Shown here: in pieces, positions 43,920 to 53,182 of the stretch
How positions within the stretch are numbered: the first letter of the stretch is position 1
Layout of the letters: every line of letters starts with the position of its first letter
Source: Streptomyces sp. CBMA29
Lineage (GTDB): Bacteria; Actinomycetota; Actinomycetes; Streptomycetales; Streptomycetaceae
Direction: 5' to 3'
Assembly (NCBI RefSeq): GCF_014596445.1
Contig: NZ_MECL01000015.1
Coordinates: 1 to 57,654 of the forward strand
Length of the DNA stretch: 57,654 nt
Translations under genes and position numbers: made by a program
Notes under the pieces: generated by a model
Told to the model about the DNA's origin: nothing
Seen by the model: only the letters and a program-made list of their open reading frames with translations
Database searches by the model: none

Positions 43920-45449
43920 TTATCGGTCGCCTGGTCGGCCGCGTTGCCGACCAGGCGACTTCTCCCCGAGCCACCCGGCGAGTTTGCCGCCTCGGCCCAC
44001 GGCCCGCAGCCGGTCCTCGGCAGCGTCCCGTACTGGATCGGTGGTCACGACGAGCAGTTCGTCGCCGCGCCGCAGCACGGTCGACGGCAGCGGTACGAAA
44101 CTGGAGCCCTCGCGTACCACCAGGGTGACGGCAGCTCCGGTAGGCAGCCGCAGTTCGTCCACCTCGACGCCGTGCATGCGCGAGCCGTTGGGGATGGCGA
44201 CGGACAACAGGTGACCCTGGAGCCGTTCCAGCGGAGCGGATTCGATGCCGAGGTCGGCGGCGTCGCCGTTGCTGTCGCCGGACAGCCGCAGTCGGCGGGC
44301 GACCCATGGCAAGGTCGGCCCCTGCACGATGGTGTAGACGATCACCAGGACGAAGACGATGTTGAAGATCCGCTTGCTGTCGGTGATTCCCGCCACCATG
44401 GGGATGGTGGCGAGCACGATCGGCACCGCGCCGCGCAGCCCCGCCCAGGACATCAGCGCCTGTTCGCGCCAGGGGATGCGGAAGGGGAGCAGGCTGGCGA
44501 TCACGGAGGCGGGCCGGGCGACCGCGGTCAGGAACAGTCCGATGATCAGGGCGGGGACGACATCGTCACCCAGCTCGTGGGGTGTGATGAGCAGACCAAG
44601 CAGGACGAACAGGCCGATCTGAGCGATCCAGCCGAGTCCTTCGGCGAAACCGCGAGTCGCGGGCCGGTGGGGAAGTTTGGCGTTGCCCAGGATGAGTGAG
44701 GCGATGTAGACGGCGAGGAAACCGGAGCCATGTGCCATGGCACCTGCGGCGTAGGCGGTGACGGCGATGGCCATGACGGCGATCGGATAGAGGCCGGAGG
44801 CGGGCAGGGCGACGTGTCTGAGGCCGTAGGCGCCGCACCAGCCGACCGCGAGCCCGATCGCCGCACCGATGACCAACTCCAGCGCGATCTCGCCCACCAG
44901 GTGGTACCAGTGGTCGACAGGGCCCGCCGCGGAGAAGGCGACCACCAGGATCACGACAGGGGCGTCGTTGAAGCCCGACTCGGCTTCCAGGACGCCGGTC
45001 ACGCGCTTGGGGAGCGCCACATTGCGGAGCACGGAGAAGACTGCGGCCGCGTCCGTCGATGACACCACCGCGCCGATGATCAGCGCCTGCCGCCAGTCGA
45101 GGCCCACCAGATAGTGCGCGGCGCCGGCCGTGACCAAGACGCTCAGCATCAGGCCGAATGTCGACAACACCGCGGCGGCGGGCAGTACCGGTTTGATTTC
45201 CTGCCATTTCGTACCAAGTCCGCCTTCGGCGAGGATCACCACCAGTGCGGCATAACCCAGGACTTGGGTGAGCTGGACGTCGTTGAAGGTGAAGCCGAAA
45301 ACGCCGTCCTGGCCCATGATGACGCCAATGCCCAGGTAGATGAGCAGAGTGGGAAGGCCACTGCGTGAGGCGAGGCGCACGGCCACGACCGCGACCAGCA
45401 GTACTGAGGCGCCGACCAGCAGGATCTCGTTGAGATGGTGGACAGTCAG
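43920..45449 (-). CDS. CPA1-type K+/H+ (or Na+/H+) antiporter with TrkA-C domain, CTG start
   Basis: A 509-residue antiporter with about 13 membrane segments (VVSSTDAAAVFSVLR and GFNDAPVVILVV hold the ion-binding Asp residues) and a C-terminal TrkA-C-like domain (HGVEVDELRLPTGAAVTLVV). The NhaP2/CvrA group exchanges K+ or Na+ for H+. The first ATG/GTG in frame (45386) would cut the first helix. CTG at 45449 gives LTVHHLNEILLVGASVLLVAV, with AAAGGA eight bases before it, so CTG is chosen. Confidence 0.85.
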   Translation of the reverse strand: MTVHHLNEILLVGASVLLVAVVAVRLASRSGLPTLLIYLGIGVIMGQDGVFGFTFNDVQLTQVLGYAALVVILAEGGLGTKWQEIKPVLPAAAVLSTFGLMLSVLVTAGAAHYLVGLDWRQALIIGAVVSSTDAAAVFSVLRNVALPKRVTGVLEAESGFNDAPVVILVVAFSAAGPVDHWYHLVGEIALELVIGAAIGLAVGWCGAYGLRHVALPASGLYPIAVMAIAVTAYAAGAMAHGSGFLAVYIASLILGNAKLPHRPATRGFAEGLGWIAQIGLFVLLGLLITPHELGDDVVPALIIGLFLTAVARPASVIASLLPFRIPWREQALMSWAGLRGAVPIVLATIPMVAGITDSKRIFNIVFVLVIVYTIVQGPTLPWVARRLRLSGDSNGDAADLGIESAPLERLQGHLLSVAIPNGSRMHGVEVDELRLPTGAAVTLVVREGSSFVPLPSTVLRRGDELLVVTTDPVRDAAEDRLRAVGRGGKLAGWLGEKSPGRQRGRPGDR

Positions 45450-45606
45450 GGTGCCGGTCCTTTCAACTTCGTTGCCTTACCTAACATTTTACGCTCTCTT
45501 GACATTCCACGGCCCACCGGCCGCCGACCGCTGGGCTGCCCCTATGGTTGCCCTTGCACAACGAGCACCTTGATCACCGGTCCGCCCTGCCCCTCGAAGG
45601 ACAGCG

Positions 45607-48321
45607 ATGCCCGCACGGAAGAAATCCCGCCGCGTACGCTTCATCGTGATCGCGTTCGTGCTGCTGCTCGTAGCGGGCATCGGATTCGGGTCCTACTGGA
45701 GCGTGAGCACCGTCCGCGCCTCCTTCCCGCAGACATCGGGCTCCCTGAAGCTCAAGGGCCTGTCAGGGCCCGTCGACGTCATGCGCGACGCGAACGGCAT
45801 CCCCCAGGTCTACGCCGACAGCCCCGAGGACCTTTTCCGCGCCCAGGGCTTCGTCCAGGCGCAGGATCGGTTCTACGAGATGGACGTACGCCGCCACCTC
45901 ACCTCGGGGCGGCTGTCCGAGATGTTCGGCAAGGGCCAGGTCGAGACCGACGCTTTCCTGCGCACCCTGAACTGGCGCGGCGTCGCGCAGAAGGAATACG
46001 ACACCAAGCTCGACGCCACCACCAAGAAGTACCTCCAGGCGTACTCCGACGGTGTCAACGCCTACCTCAAGGACCACAGCGGCGCCGGACTGTCGGTCGA
46101 GTACGCGGCGCTGTCGTTGAGCAACGACTACAAACCCGCGCCCTGGACACCGGTCGACTCCGTTGCCTGGCTCAAGGCGATGGCCTGGGACCTGCGCGGC
46201 AACATGCAGGACGAGATCGACCGCGCCCTGATGACCAGCCGCCTCAGCCAGGCGCAGATCAAGCAGCTCTACCCGGCGTATCCGTACGACCGCAACCGGC
46301 CGATCGTGGACGGCGGTTCCGTCAACAAGATCACCGGCGCGTATGAGCCCGCGTCGTCCAGCGGCCCGCAGGGACTCAGCAGCTCGGTCAACACGCAGCT
46401 TTCGGGGATCTCGCAGATCATTGACCAGATGCCGGCGCTGCTCGGTCCGTCGGGTGACGGCATCGGCTCCAACTCATGGGTGGTGTCCGGCACCTACACC
46501 ACCACCGGCAAGCCGCTGCTGGCCAATGACCCGCACTTGGCACCGCAGCTTCCCTCGCTCTGGTACCAGATGGGCCTGCACTGTCGGGTGGTGAACGCTG
46601 CCTGCCCGTACGACGTCGCCGGTTACACCTTCTCAGGAATGCCAGGGGTCGTCATCGGCCACAACCAGAGCATCGCCTGGGGAATGACCAACCTGGGTGC
46701 GGACGTCACCGACCTCTACCTGGAGAAGGTCACGGCGGGCACCTATCTCTACGACGGCAAGCAACTGCCCTTCAAGACGCGCCAGGAGACCATCAAGGTC
46801 GCGGGCGGTAAAAGCCGCACTATTACGGTGCGCGAAACCAACAACGGCCCCGTGATCTCCGACCGCAGCGACGAGATCCGTATCGTCGGACAGACCGCAC
46901 CCGTCACCGATCCACCGGGCGGCGTCAACAGTGGTTACGCCGTCGCTCTGAGGTGGACAGCGCTCGAGCCTTCGAAGACCATGGACGCCGTCTTCGAACT
47001 CGACAAGGCGACGAACTTCGACCAGTTCCGCGCCGCTGCCGCCGACTTCGCGGTCCCGTCGCAGAATCTGATCTACGCCGACACCAAGGGCAACATCGGC
47101 TACCAGGCGCCGGGCCAGGTGCCGACGCGCGCCGACGGTGTGGACGGTACGTACCCGGTGCCCGGCTGGGACTCGCACTACGACTGGACGGGCACGATCC
47201 CGTTCAAGTCGATGCCGTACGAGTACAACCCCTCCCGCGGATACATCGTGACTGCCAACCAGGCCGTCATCGATCAGAGCAAGTACCCGTACCTGCTGAC
47301 CGAGGACTGGGGGTACGGCACCAGGAGTCAGCGCATCAACGACCTCATCGCGTCCAAGATCAAGGACGGCGGCAAGGTCTCCATGGACGACATGCAGTCG
47401 ATGCAGGGCGACAGCAGCAGTGAGATCGCCAAGCTTCTCGTTCCGTATCTTCTGAAGATCAACATTACGAACGACAAGGGTGACTACGTACGCAAGGCGC
47501 AGCAACTGCTGGAGGGCTGGGACTTCAACCAGGACGCCGACTCCGCCGCCGCCGCGTACTTCAACGCGGTGTGGCGTAATGTCCTGAAGCTCGCCTTCGG
47601 AAACAAGCTGCCCAAGGAACTGCGTCCTGCGGGCCAGTGTCTGCGTGTGCCCCCAGCGGGTCAGACCGGGCCGGTCGACAATCTCGACGGCAGCACCGGC
47701 ACGGTCCAGGAGTGCGGCGAGCGGGACGCCGACGAGGCGCAGCCGGACGGCGGCGACCGGTGGTTCGAGGTCGTTCGCAAGATGTTGCCGCAGCAGAACA
47801 GCCCCTGGTGGACGATGTCGACAACAGCGTTCTTCAGCGGCGACCCCGACAAGAAGCACCACAGCGACCGTGACCAGCTCCTTGAACAGGCCATGAAGGA
47901 CGCCCGCTACGAGTTGACCGCCAAGCTCGGCAAGGACATCGACACCTGGAGCTGGGGCCGCCTCCACAAGCTGGAGCTGAAGAACCAGACGCTGGGAACC
48001 GAAGGCCCCGCCGTGCTCAAGTGGCTGCTCAACCGCGGCCCCTGGCAGCTCGGCGGCGGTGAGGCGGCCGTGAACGCGACCGGCTGGAACGCGGCGGGCG
48101 GTTACGACGTCGTCTGGGTCCCGTCCATGCGGATGATCGTCAATCTCCAGGACCTCGACAAGTCCCGGTGGATCAATCTGACCGGCGCGTCAGGACATGT
48201 CTACAACGCGCATTACACCGACCAGACCAATATGTGGGCCAACGGCGAACTTCTCCCCTGGGTGTTCTCCGCCGAGCAGGTGGACAAGGCCACCAAGGCG
48301 AAGATGGCACTCACTCCGTAA
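45607..48321 (+). CDS. Penicillin acylase family protein (Ntn hydrolase)
   Basis: A 904-residue precursor. An N-terminal membrane anchor (VRFIVIAFVLLLVAGIGFG) is followed by the alpha subunit, a spacer, and the beta subunit starting at the Ser in GSNSWVVSG (about residue 296), the autocatalytic nucleophile. Downstream motifs include LLANDPHLAPQLPSLWY and TNNGPVISD. Relatives cleave amides such as penicillin, acyl-homoserine lactones or cyclic lipopeptides. The substrate is unknown. ATG 45607 is preceded by AAGGA. It is the longest gene in the window. Confidence 0.92.
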   Translation: MPARKKSRRVRFIVIAFVLLLVAGIGFGSYWSVSTVRASFPQTSGSLKLKGLSGPVDVMRDANGIPQVYADSPEDLFRAQGFVQAQDRFYEMDVRRHLTSGRLSEMFGKGQVETDAFLRTLNWRGVAQKEYDTKLDATTKKYLQAYSDGVNAYLKDHSGAGLSVEYAALSLSNDYKPAPWTPVDSVAWLKAMAWDLRGNMQDEIDRALMTSRLSQAQIKQLYPAYPYDRNRPIVDGGSVNKITGAYEPASSSGPQGLSSSVNTQLSGISQIIDQMPALLGPSGDGIGSNSWVVSGTYTTTGKPLLANDPHLAPQLPSLWYQMGLHCRVVNAACPYDVAGYTFSGMPGVVIGHNQSIAWGMTNLGADVTDLYLEKVTAGTYLYDGKQLPFKTRQETIKVAGGKSRTITVRETNNGPVISDRSDEIRIVGQTAPVTDPPGGVNSGYAVALRWTALEPSKTMDAVFELDKATNFDQFRAAAADFAVPSQNLIYADTKGNIGYQAPGQVPTRADGVDGTYPVPGWDSHYDWTGTIPFKSMPYEYNPSRGYIVTANQAVIDQSKYPYLLTEDWGYGTRSQRINDLIASKIKDGGKVSMDDMQSMQGDSSSEIAKLLVPYLLKINITNDKGDYVRKAQQLLEGWDFNQDADSAAAAYFNAVWRNVLKLAFGNKLPKELRPAGQCLRVPPAGQTGPVDNLDGSTGTVQECGERDADEAQPDGGDRWFEVVRKMLPQQNSPWWTMSTTAFFSGDPDKKHHSDRDQLLEQAMKDARYELTAKLGKDIDTWSWGRLHKLELKNQTLGTEGPAVLKWLLNRGPWQLGGGEAAVNATGWNAAGGYDVVWVPSMRMIVNLQDLDKSRWINLTGASGHVYNAHYTDQTNMWANGELLPWVFSAEQVDKATKAKMALTP

Positions 48322-48340
48322 ATCACACCGGCTATCGCGC

Positions 48341-48383
48341 ACCTGGTGACGGAAAACGTCAAGCGCGAATGACGTCACCTGGT
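48341..48383. terminator. Imperfect hairpin between convergent genes
   Basis: ACCTGGTGACG (48341-48351) and CGTCACCTGGT (48373-48383) pair with one central mismatch. The right arm overlaps the 3' end of the cyclo-ligase gene. It may separate the two convergent transcripts. Confidence 0.3.
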
Positions 48384-48968
48384 GAAGCGGTGTACTCCTT
48401 CCGGCGTCACCGCCAGGTGGACGAGGTGGTCGTGCGGCTCCTGCGGGACCCGTTCGACCACCTCGTGCGCGTAGAGCAGCACCATGAGAAGCGGATCGAC
48501 TGCGGCCGCCCTCAGTCGCCCGAGGACGCGGTCGTACGAGCCGCCGCCGCGGCCAAGACGTACACCGCGCGCGTCCACGGCGAGGCCGGGCAGCAGGACG
48601 GCCCGCGCCTTGGTGACGGCTTGGGGGCCGAGACGCTCGCCGGTCGGCTCGAACAGGCCGCGCCCGGTGCGTCGCAGGGCGTCGCGGCCGTCGTATGCGG
48701 CCCAGTCCAGGTCGTTGTCGTTGAGCAGGACGGGCAGCAGGACGTGCGTACCGGCGTTCCGCAGGGCCTCGATCAGCTCCCTGGTGCCGGGTTCCGCGCC
48801 GATCGACACATAGGCGGCTACTGGTCCGGGCCCAGCCAGCTCGGGTAGGCCGCGTACTGTCTGCGAGAGCGCTGTGGCTGCGGCGGCGCGGTCGGCGGCG
48901 GTAAGGTCGCGTCGGGTGCGCAGGAGCCGGGTCCGCAGTGCTGCTTTTCGCTCGCGGGCGTCGCTCAT
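48375..48968 (-). CDS. 5-formyltetrahydrofolate cyclo-ligase
   Basis: A 197-residue enzyme that converts 5-formyl-THF to 5,10-methenyl-THF with ATP. The signature GVRLGRGGGSYDRVL and the phosphate-binding PLLMVLLYAHEVV region are intact. ATG 48968 (MSDARERKAALR) is used; upstream frame residues to 49172 are antisense to galU. It is divergent from galU, as in M. tuberculosis Rv0992c-Rv0993. Confidence 0.92.
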   Translation of the reverse strand: MSDARERKAALRTRLLRTRRDLTAADRAAAATALSQTVRGLPELAGPGPVAAYVSIGAEPGTRELIEALRNAGTHVLLPVLLNDNDLDWAAYDGRDALRRTGRGLFEPTGERLGPQAVTKARAVLLPGLAVDARGVRLGRGGGSYDRVLGRLRAAAVDPLLMVLLYAHEVVERVPQEPHDHLVHLAVTPEGVHRFTR

Positions 48969-49050
48969 ACCACACGCATCCGTCACCAATCCGTCACAAC
49001 CAGTCGGACCTTCGTCTTCGGGCAAATACTTGCCCGCTATGGTGCACGGC

Positions 49051-49965
49051 ATGACGCAATCACATCCCCGTACCCGGATCAGCAAGGCTGTCATCCCTGC
49101 CGCCGGTCTTGGTACCCGCTTCCTGCCGGCGACCAAGGCGACGCCCAAGGAAATGCTTCCCGTGGTCGACAAGCCGGCTATTCAGTACGTGGTCGAGGAA
49201 GCCGTGTCCGCACAGCTCTCCGATGTGCTCATGATCACAGGACGCAACAAGCGCGCCCTGGAGGACCATTTCGACCGCAACTACGAGCTGGAGGAAGCAC
49301 TCACCCGCAAGGGTGATGAGTCCCGGCTCGCGCGGGTGCGCGAATCCAGCGGTCTGGCGACCATGCACTATGTGCGCCAGGGTGATCCGAAGGGCCTCGG
49401 TCACGCGGTGCTGTGCGCCGAACCGCACGTCGGTGACCAGCCGTTCGCCGTTCTGCTCGGTGATGACCTCATCGACCCCCGCGACCCGTTGCTGGCGCGC
49501 ATGGTGGAGGTCCAGGAGCGACACGGCGGCAGTGTCGTCGCGCTGATGCGGGTCGACCCTTCGCAGATTCACCTCTATGGCTCCGCCGCCATAGTGCCGA
49601 CGAGTGACGACGATGTCGTGCGCGTCACGGACCTGGTGGAGAAGCCGCACCCCGACCAGGCGCCGTCGTCGTTCGCGGTCATCGGCCGCTATGTGCTCGA
49701 CGCCGCCGTCTTCGATGTGCTGAAGAAGACCGAGCCGGGGCGTGGCGGCGAGATCCAGCTCACCGACGCGTTGCGTGAGTTGTCGCACCGGGACGACACC
49801 GGCGGGCCGGTGCATGGTGTGGTGTTCACCGGGCGGCGTTACGACACCGGTGACCGCGGTGACTATCTGCGTGCGATTGTCCGACTGGCATGCGAACGTG
49901 ATGACCTGGGGCCAGATTTCCGGACCTGGCTGCGTTCGTACGTCACCGAGGAGATGCAAGAGTGA
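49051..49965 (+). CDS. galU: UTP-glucose-1-phosphate uridylyltransferase
   Basis: A 304-residue GalU. The nucleotide loop is KAVIPAAGLGTRFLPATKATPKEMLPVVDKP; the sugar-binding part is GLGHAVLCAEP and VRVTDLVEKP. It makes UDP-glucose for cell wall and glycogen/trehalose paths. ATG 49051 is chosen from conservation. Its stop overlaps the glp start (GTGA), the first of several coupled genes. Confidence 0.95.
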   Translation: MTQSHPRTRISKAVIPAAGLGTRFLPATKATPKEMLPVVDKPAIQYVVEEAVSAQLSDVLMITGRNKRALEDHFDRNYELEEALTRKGDESRLARVRESSGLATMHYVRQGDPKGLGHAVLCAEPHVGDQPFAVLLGDDLIDPRDPLLARMVEVQERHGGSVVALMRVDPSQIHLYGSAAIVPTSDDDVVRVTDLVEKPHPDQAPSSFAVIGRYVLDAAVFDVLKKTEPGRGGEIQLTDALRELSHRDDTGGPVHGVVFTGRRYDTGDRGDYLRAIVRLACERDDLGPDFRTWLRSYVTEEMQE

Positions 49966-51314
49966 GTCATGACGCCGACCGGGTGTGGTCCGTCTCCGAA
50001 CATCTCGACAGCATCCTGGGCCAACTGACCCCGCTGGAACCGATCGAGCTGCAGATCCTCGACGCGCAGGGGTGTGTGCTGGTCGAGGACGTCACGGTGC
50101 CGGTTGCGCTGCCACCGTTCGAGAACAGTTCCATGGACGGCTACGCGGTACGGGTCGCCGACACCAAGGCGGCGACCGAGGAGCACCCGGCGGTGCTCGA
50201 CGTGGTCGGCGATGTGGCGGCGGGGAGCGGCGAACTGCCCACGGTGGGACCGGGTCAGGCCGCCAGGATCATGACAGGCGCCCCGCTGCCGCCCGGAGCT
50301 GAGGGTGTCGTGCCGGTGGAGTGGACCGACGGCGGCACCGGTGGCGGCCCGGCGGTGAGTATGACCGCGCACAGCGCCGACCCGGCCGGCGCGGCGGGTG
50401 AGGTGCGGGTGCACCGGCCGGTGGAGCACGGGCAGTTCGTGCGGGCTCGTGGCAGTGATGCCGCCGCGGGGGAGCTGGCGTTGGCCGCCGGTACGATTCT
50501 CGGCCCGGCGCAGATCGGGCTGCTCGCGGCGATCGGGCGCGGCGCCGTCAAGGTGCGGCCCCGGCCGCGGGTGGTCGTGGTGTCCACCGGCAGCGAGTTG
50601 GTGCAGCCGGGTGAGGACCTCGGGCCCGGTCAGATTTACGACTCCAACAGTTTCGCGCTCACCGCCGCCGCGTGGGCGGCCGGCGCCATCGCGTATCGCG
50701 TCGGCGCTGTCGCCGACGAGGTGGAGACGCTTCGCGCCACCATTGAGGACCAGCTCATCCGCGCCGACATCATCGTCACCAGCGGTGGGGTGAGCGTCGG
50801 CGCGTACGACGTCGTCAAAGAAGCGCTGTCGTCGATCGCGGACGGCAGTGAGATGAACGTCAACGGCGACGACGGTGAGGGTGACATCTCCGCACCAAGT
50901 GGATATGTCGACTTCCGCAAACTCGCGATGCAACCGGGCAAGCCGCAGGGCTTCGGGCGGATCGGCCCCGACCGCACGCCGCTGCTCGCGCTGCCCGGCA
51001 ATCCGGTGAGCGCGTACGTGTCCTTCGAGTTGTTCGTCCGCCCCGCGATCCGCACGCTGATGGGTGCCGGGTCGGTGCACCGGGAGGTCGTGCGCGCGGT
51101 GTGCGTCACCGCGATCGAGAGATCGCCGGAAGGCAGGCGGCAGTTCTTGCGCGGTCACTACGACCGGGCGTCCGGTACGGTCACGGCGGTCGGCGGTTCC
51201 GGGTCGCACCTGGTCAGGGCGCTCGCGCACGCCGACGCGCTGATTGTCGTACCGGAAGCCGACACCTCGGTCGAGGCCGGGGCGGACGTCGAAGTGGTGG
51301 TGCTGGAGCCGTAG
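49962..51314 (+). CDS. glp: Gephyrin-like molybdotransferase / divisome protein Glp (MoeA paralogue)
   Basis: A 450-residue MoeA-fold protein. [54 protein letters not shown] and [18 protein letters not shown] are the MoeA/gephyrin motifs. There is an acidic insertion ([14 protein letters not shown]) before the active-site strand. In corynebacteria the MoeA-like protein in this exact position (glp) binds FtsZ and the membrane receptor GlpR, the SepX homologue. sepX lies four genes downstream here, so both an enzymatic and a divisome role are possible. It starts at GTG 49962, overlapping galU. Confidence 0.88.
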   Translation: MSHDADRVWSVSEHLDSILGQLTPLEPIELQILDAQGCVLVEDVTVPVALPPFENSSMDGYAVRVADTKAATEEHPAVLDVVGDVAAGSGELPTVGPGQAARIMTGAPLPPGAEGVVPVEWTDGGTGGGPAVSMTAHSADPAGAAGEVRVHRPVEHGQFVRARGSDAAAGELALAAGTILGPAQIGLLAAIGRGAVKVRPRPRVVVVSTGSELVQPGEDLGPGQIYDSNSFALTAAAWAAGAIAYRVGAVADEVETLRATIEDQLIRADIIVTSGGVSVGAYDVVKEALSSIADGSEMNVNGDDGEGDISAPSGYVDFRKLAMQPGKPQGFGRIGPDRTPLLALPGNPVSAYVSFELFVRPAIRTLMGAGSVHREVVRAVCVTAIERSPEGRRQFLRGHYDRASGTVTAVGGSGSHLVRALAHADALIVVPEADTSVEAGADVEVVVLEP

Positions 51315-51420
51315 GCGGTCGGCCACCGGGCGGTCCGCGCGCACGCCGGCGCGGACCCGCGGGCCGCGCGGAGGTCCCTGCCGGTACGGTGTCTGCCCAA
51401 GAGACCGCACCGGGAGAACG

Positions 51421-51903
51421 ATGAGCAGCGCGCAGCAGCACCTCACCCACCTCGACGAGGCAGGCGCGGCCCGAATGGTCGACGTCTCCGCCAAGGACGT
51501 CACCGCGCGCACGGCCAGGGCGACAGGACGGGTCCTGGTCGATCCCAGCGTCATCAAACTTCTGCGCGGCGCAGGCGTTCCGAAGGGTGACGCCATCGCC
51601 ACCGCGCGGATCGCCGGGATCATGGGCGCCAAGCGCACCCCTGACCTGATCCCGCTCTGTCACCCGTTGGCGGTGTCCGGTGTGACAGTCGACCTGGTGG
51701 TCGCCGACGACGCCGTGGAGATCGCCGCCACCGTGAAGACCACCGACCGCACCGGGGTGGAGATGGAGGCGCTGACCGCGGTCACCGTCGCCGCGCTCAC
51801 GGTCATCGACATGGTGAAGGCCGTCGACAAGGCGGCGGTCATCACCGATGTGCGGGTCGAGGAGAAGACCGGCGGCAAGTCCGGCGACTGGCACCGCGCA
51901 TGA
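51421..51903 (+). CDS. moaC: Cyclic pyranopterin monophosphate synthase
   Basis: A 160-residue MoaC that makes cyclic pyranopterin monophosphate in molybdenum cofactor synthesis. [34 protein letters not shown] and the terminal [12 protein letters not shown] are the family motifs. ATG 51421 follows GGAG. It follows glp by 106 bp and overlaps the next gene (ATGA). Confidence 0.95.
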   Translation: MSSAQQHLTHLDEAGAARMVDVSAKDVTARTARATGRVLVDPSVIKLLRGAGVPKGDAIATARIAGIMGAKRTPDLIPLCHPLAVSGVTVDLVVADDAVEIAATVKTTDRTGVEMEALTAVTVAALTVIDMVKAVDKAAVITDVRVEEKTGGKSGDWHRA

Positions 51904-52448
51904 CCGCCCCCGCCGTACCGCAGGCCGCGCAGGGCCGCACTCTGCGCGCGCTCGCCGTCACCGCGTCCAACCGCGCCTCCGCAGGCGTGTACGAGGACCG
52001 CGGCGGCCCGCTGATCGTCGCCGCGCTCCAGGAGCTGGGTTTCGCCGTGGACGGCCCGCGGGTCGTACCCGACGGCGCGCCCGTCGGCGAGGCGCTGCGG
52101 GAGGCGGCCGAGGCCGCGTACGACGTGGTGGTGACCACCGGCGGCACCGGTATCTCGCCGACGGACCGTACCCCCGAGGTCACCAGGGAACTGCTCGACT
52201 ACGAGATCCCCGGTATCGCCGAGGCGATCCGTGCGGCGGGCCGGGCGAAGGTGCCGACCGCCGTGCTCTCCCGTGGCGTGGCCGGGGTGTGCGGACGCAC
52301 GCTGGTGGTGAACCTTCCCGGTTCGAGCGGCGGGGTCAAGGACGGCCTCGCCGTACTCGCCCCGCTCCTGGTGCACGCCGTCGACCAGATCCATGGCGGC
52401 GATCATTTGAATGACCAAACGACTTCAGTCCCTGGGAGACCGAGCTGA
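51900..52448 (+). CDS. MogA/MoaB-family molybdenum cofactor protein
   Basis: A 182-residue molybdopterin adenylyltransferase-like protein. [23 protein letters not shown] is the substrate loop and [16 protein letters not shown] the second. It would adenylate molybdopterin. It overlaps moaC (ATGA) and its stop overlaps a CTG start of the next gene (CTGA). Confidence 0.92.
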   Translation: MTAPAVPQAAQGRTLRALAVTASNRASAGVYEDRGGPLIVAALQELGFAVDGPRVVPDGAPVGEALREAAEAAYDVVVTTGGTGISPTDRTPEVTRELLDYEIPGIAEAIRAAGRAKVPTAVLSRGVAGVCGRTLVVNLPGSSGGVKDGLAVLAPLLVHAVDQIHGGDHLNDQTTSVPGRPS

Positions 52449-53065
52449 ACGGGTCCTGGCCGGTTGAGTTGGTGGACGGTGACATCACCCTCCGCCCGAT
52501 CCGGATGCGTGACCAGCGCGCCTGGCGCGAGGTCAACCGACGCAACCGCGACTGGCTGCGTCCGTGGGAGGCGACCGTGCCGCCCGCCCCGCCCGGCCAT
52601 GTCGCGCAGCGCCCTACGTACCGTCAGATGGTGCGGCACCTGCGGTCGGAGGCGAGCGCGGGCCGGATGCTGCCGTTCGTCATCGAGTACCAGGGGCGGC
52701 TCGCGGGTCAGCTCACTGTCGCGGGCATCACCTGGGGGTCGATGTGCTCGGCGCACGTCGGTTACTGGGTGGATGAGGCGGTCGCCGGGCGAGGTGTGAT
52801 GCCGACGTCCGTGGCGCTCGCCGTCGACCACTGCTTCCGGCGCGTCGGACTGCACCGCATCGAGGTGTGCATTCGCCCGGAGAACGGTCCCAGCCGCAGA
52901 GTGGCCGAAAAGCTCGGCTTCCGGGAGGAGGGGCTGCGTCCGCGCTATCTGCATATCGACGGTGGATGGCGGGACCATCTGGTCTACGCGCTGACGGCGG
53001 AGGAAGTCCCGGAGGGGTTGCTGAACCGCTGGCGGCAGGCCAGGCCCGGTACGCACCAGAAATAA
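52445..53065 (+). CDS. RimJ/RimL-type GNAT acetyltransferase, probable CTG start
   Basis: A 206-residue GNAT protein. LRPIRMRDQRAWREVNRRNRDWLRPWEAT and the acetyl-CoA loop GYWVDEAVAGRGVMPTSVAL are followed by RIEVCIRPENGPSRRVAEKLGFREEG, as in RimJ (N-terminal acetylation of ribosomal protein S5). CTG at 52445 gives [13 protein letters not shown], which extends the conserved N-terminal strand; it overlaps the mog stop as CTGA and has GGGAG six bases upstream. The first conventional start (TTG 52469) loses eight residues. Position matches Rv0995. Confidence 0.85.
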   Translation: MNGSWPVELVDGDITLRPIRMRDQRAWREVNRRNRDWLRPWEATVPPAPPGHVAQRPTYRQMVRHLRSEASAGRMLPFVIEYQGRLAGQLTVAGITWGSMCSAHVGYWVDEAVAGRGVMPTSVALAVDHCFRRVGLHRIEVCIRPENGPSRRVAEKLGFREEGLRPRYLHIDGGWRDHLVYALTAEEVPEGLLNRWRQARPGTHQK

Positions 53066-53182
53066 AACAATTGTTCGAAAATGAAGCCAATCGCAAAAAA
53101 ATCTCGGCATATCAGCCAGATCGTGCGACACACCGGGCCAAATTGCGTATGGCGTGTCTCGATCACCCCTACCGTGTAGCGC
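53066..53182. promoter_or_regulatory. AT-rich gap before sepX
   Basis: Positions 53060-53115 are strikingly A/T-rich (for example AATAAAACAATTGTTCGAAAA and a seven-A run) against the high-G+C background. The gap likely holds the sepX promoter. I see no repeat or gene in it. Confidence 0.5.

Noticed and set aside
43772..44128. 118-residue plus-strand frame over the antiporter 3' end
   Set aside because: It is antisense to a strongly supported gene and its product is low-complexity Arg/Ala.
45474..45484. TTAGGTAAGGC half-site (minus strand) like a DmdR/IdeR iron box before the antiporter
   Set aside because: Only the left half matches the 19-bp consensus; the right half does not, and the gene has no iron link.
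43885..48348. 14-bp exact repeat TCGCGCACCTGGTG at 43885 and 48335
   Set aside because: Only two copies, both near gene ends, with no dyad or spacing pattern; probably chance in this G+C.
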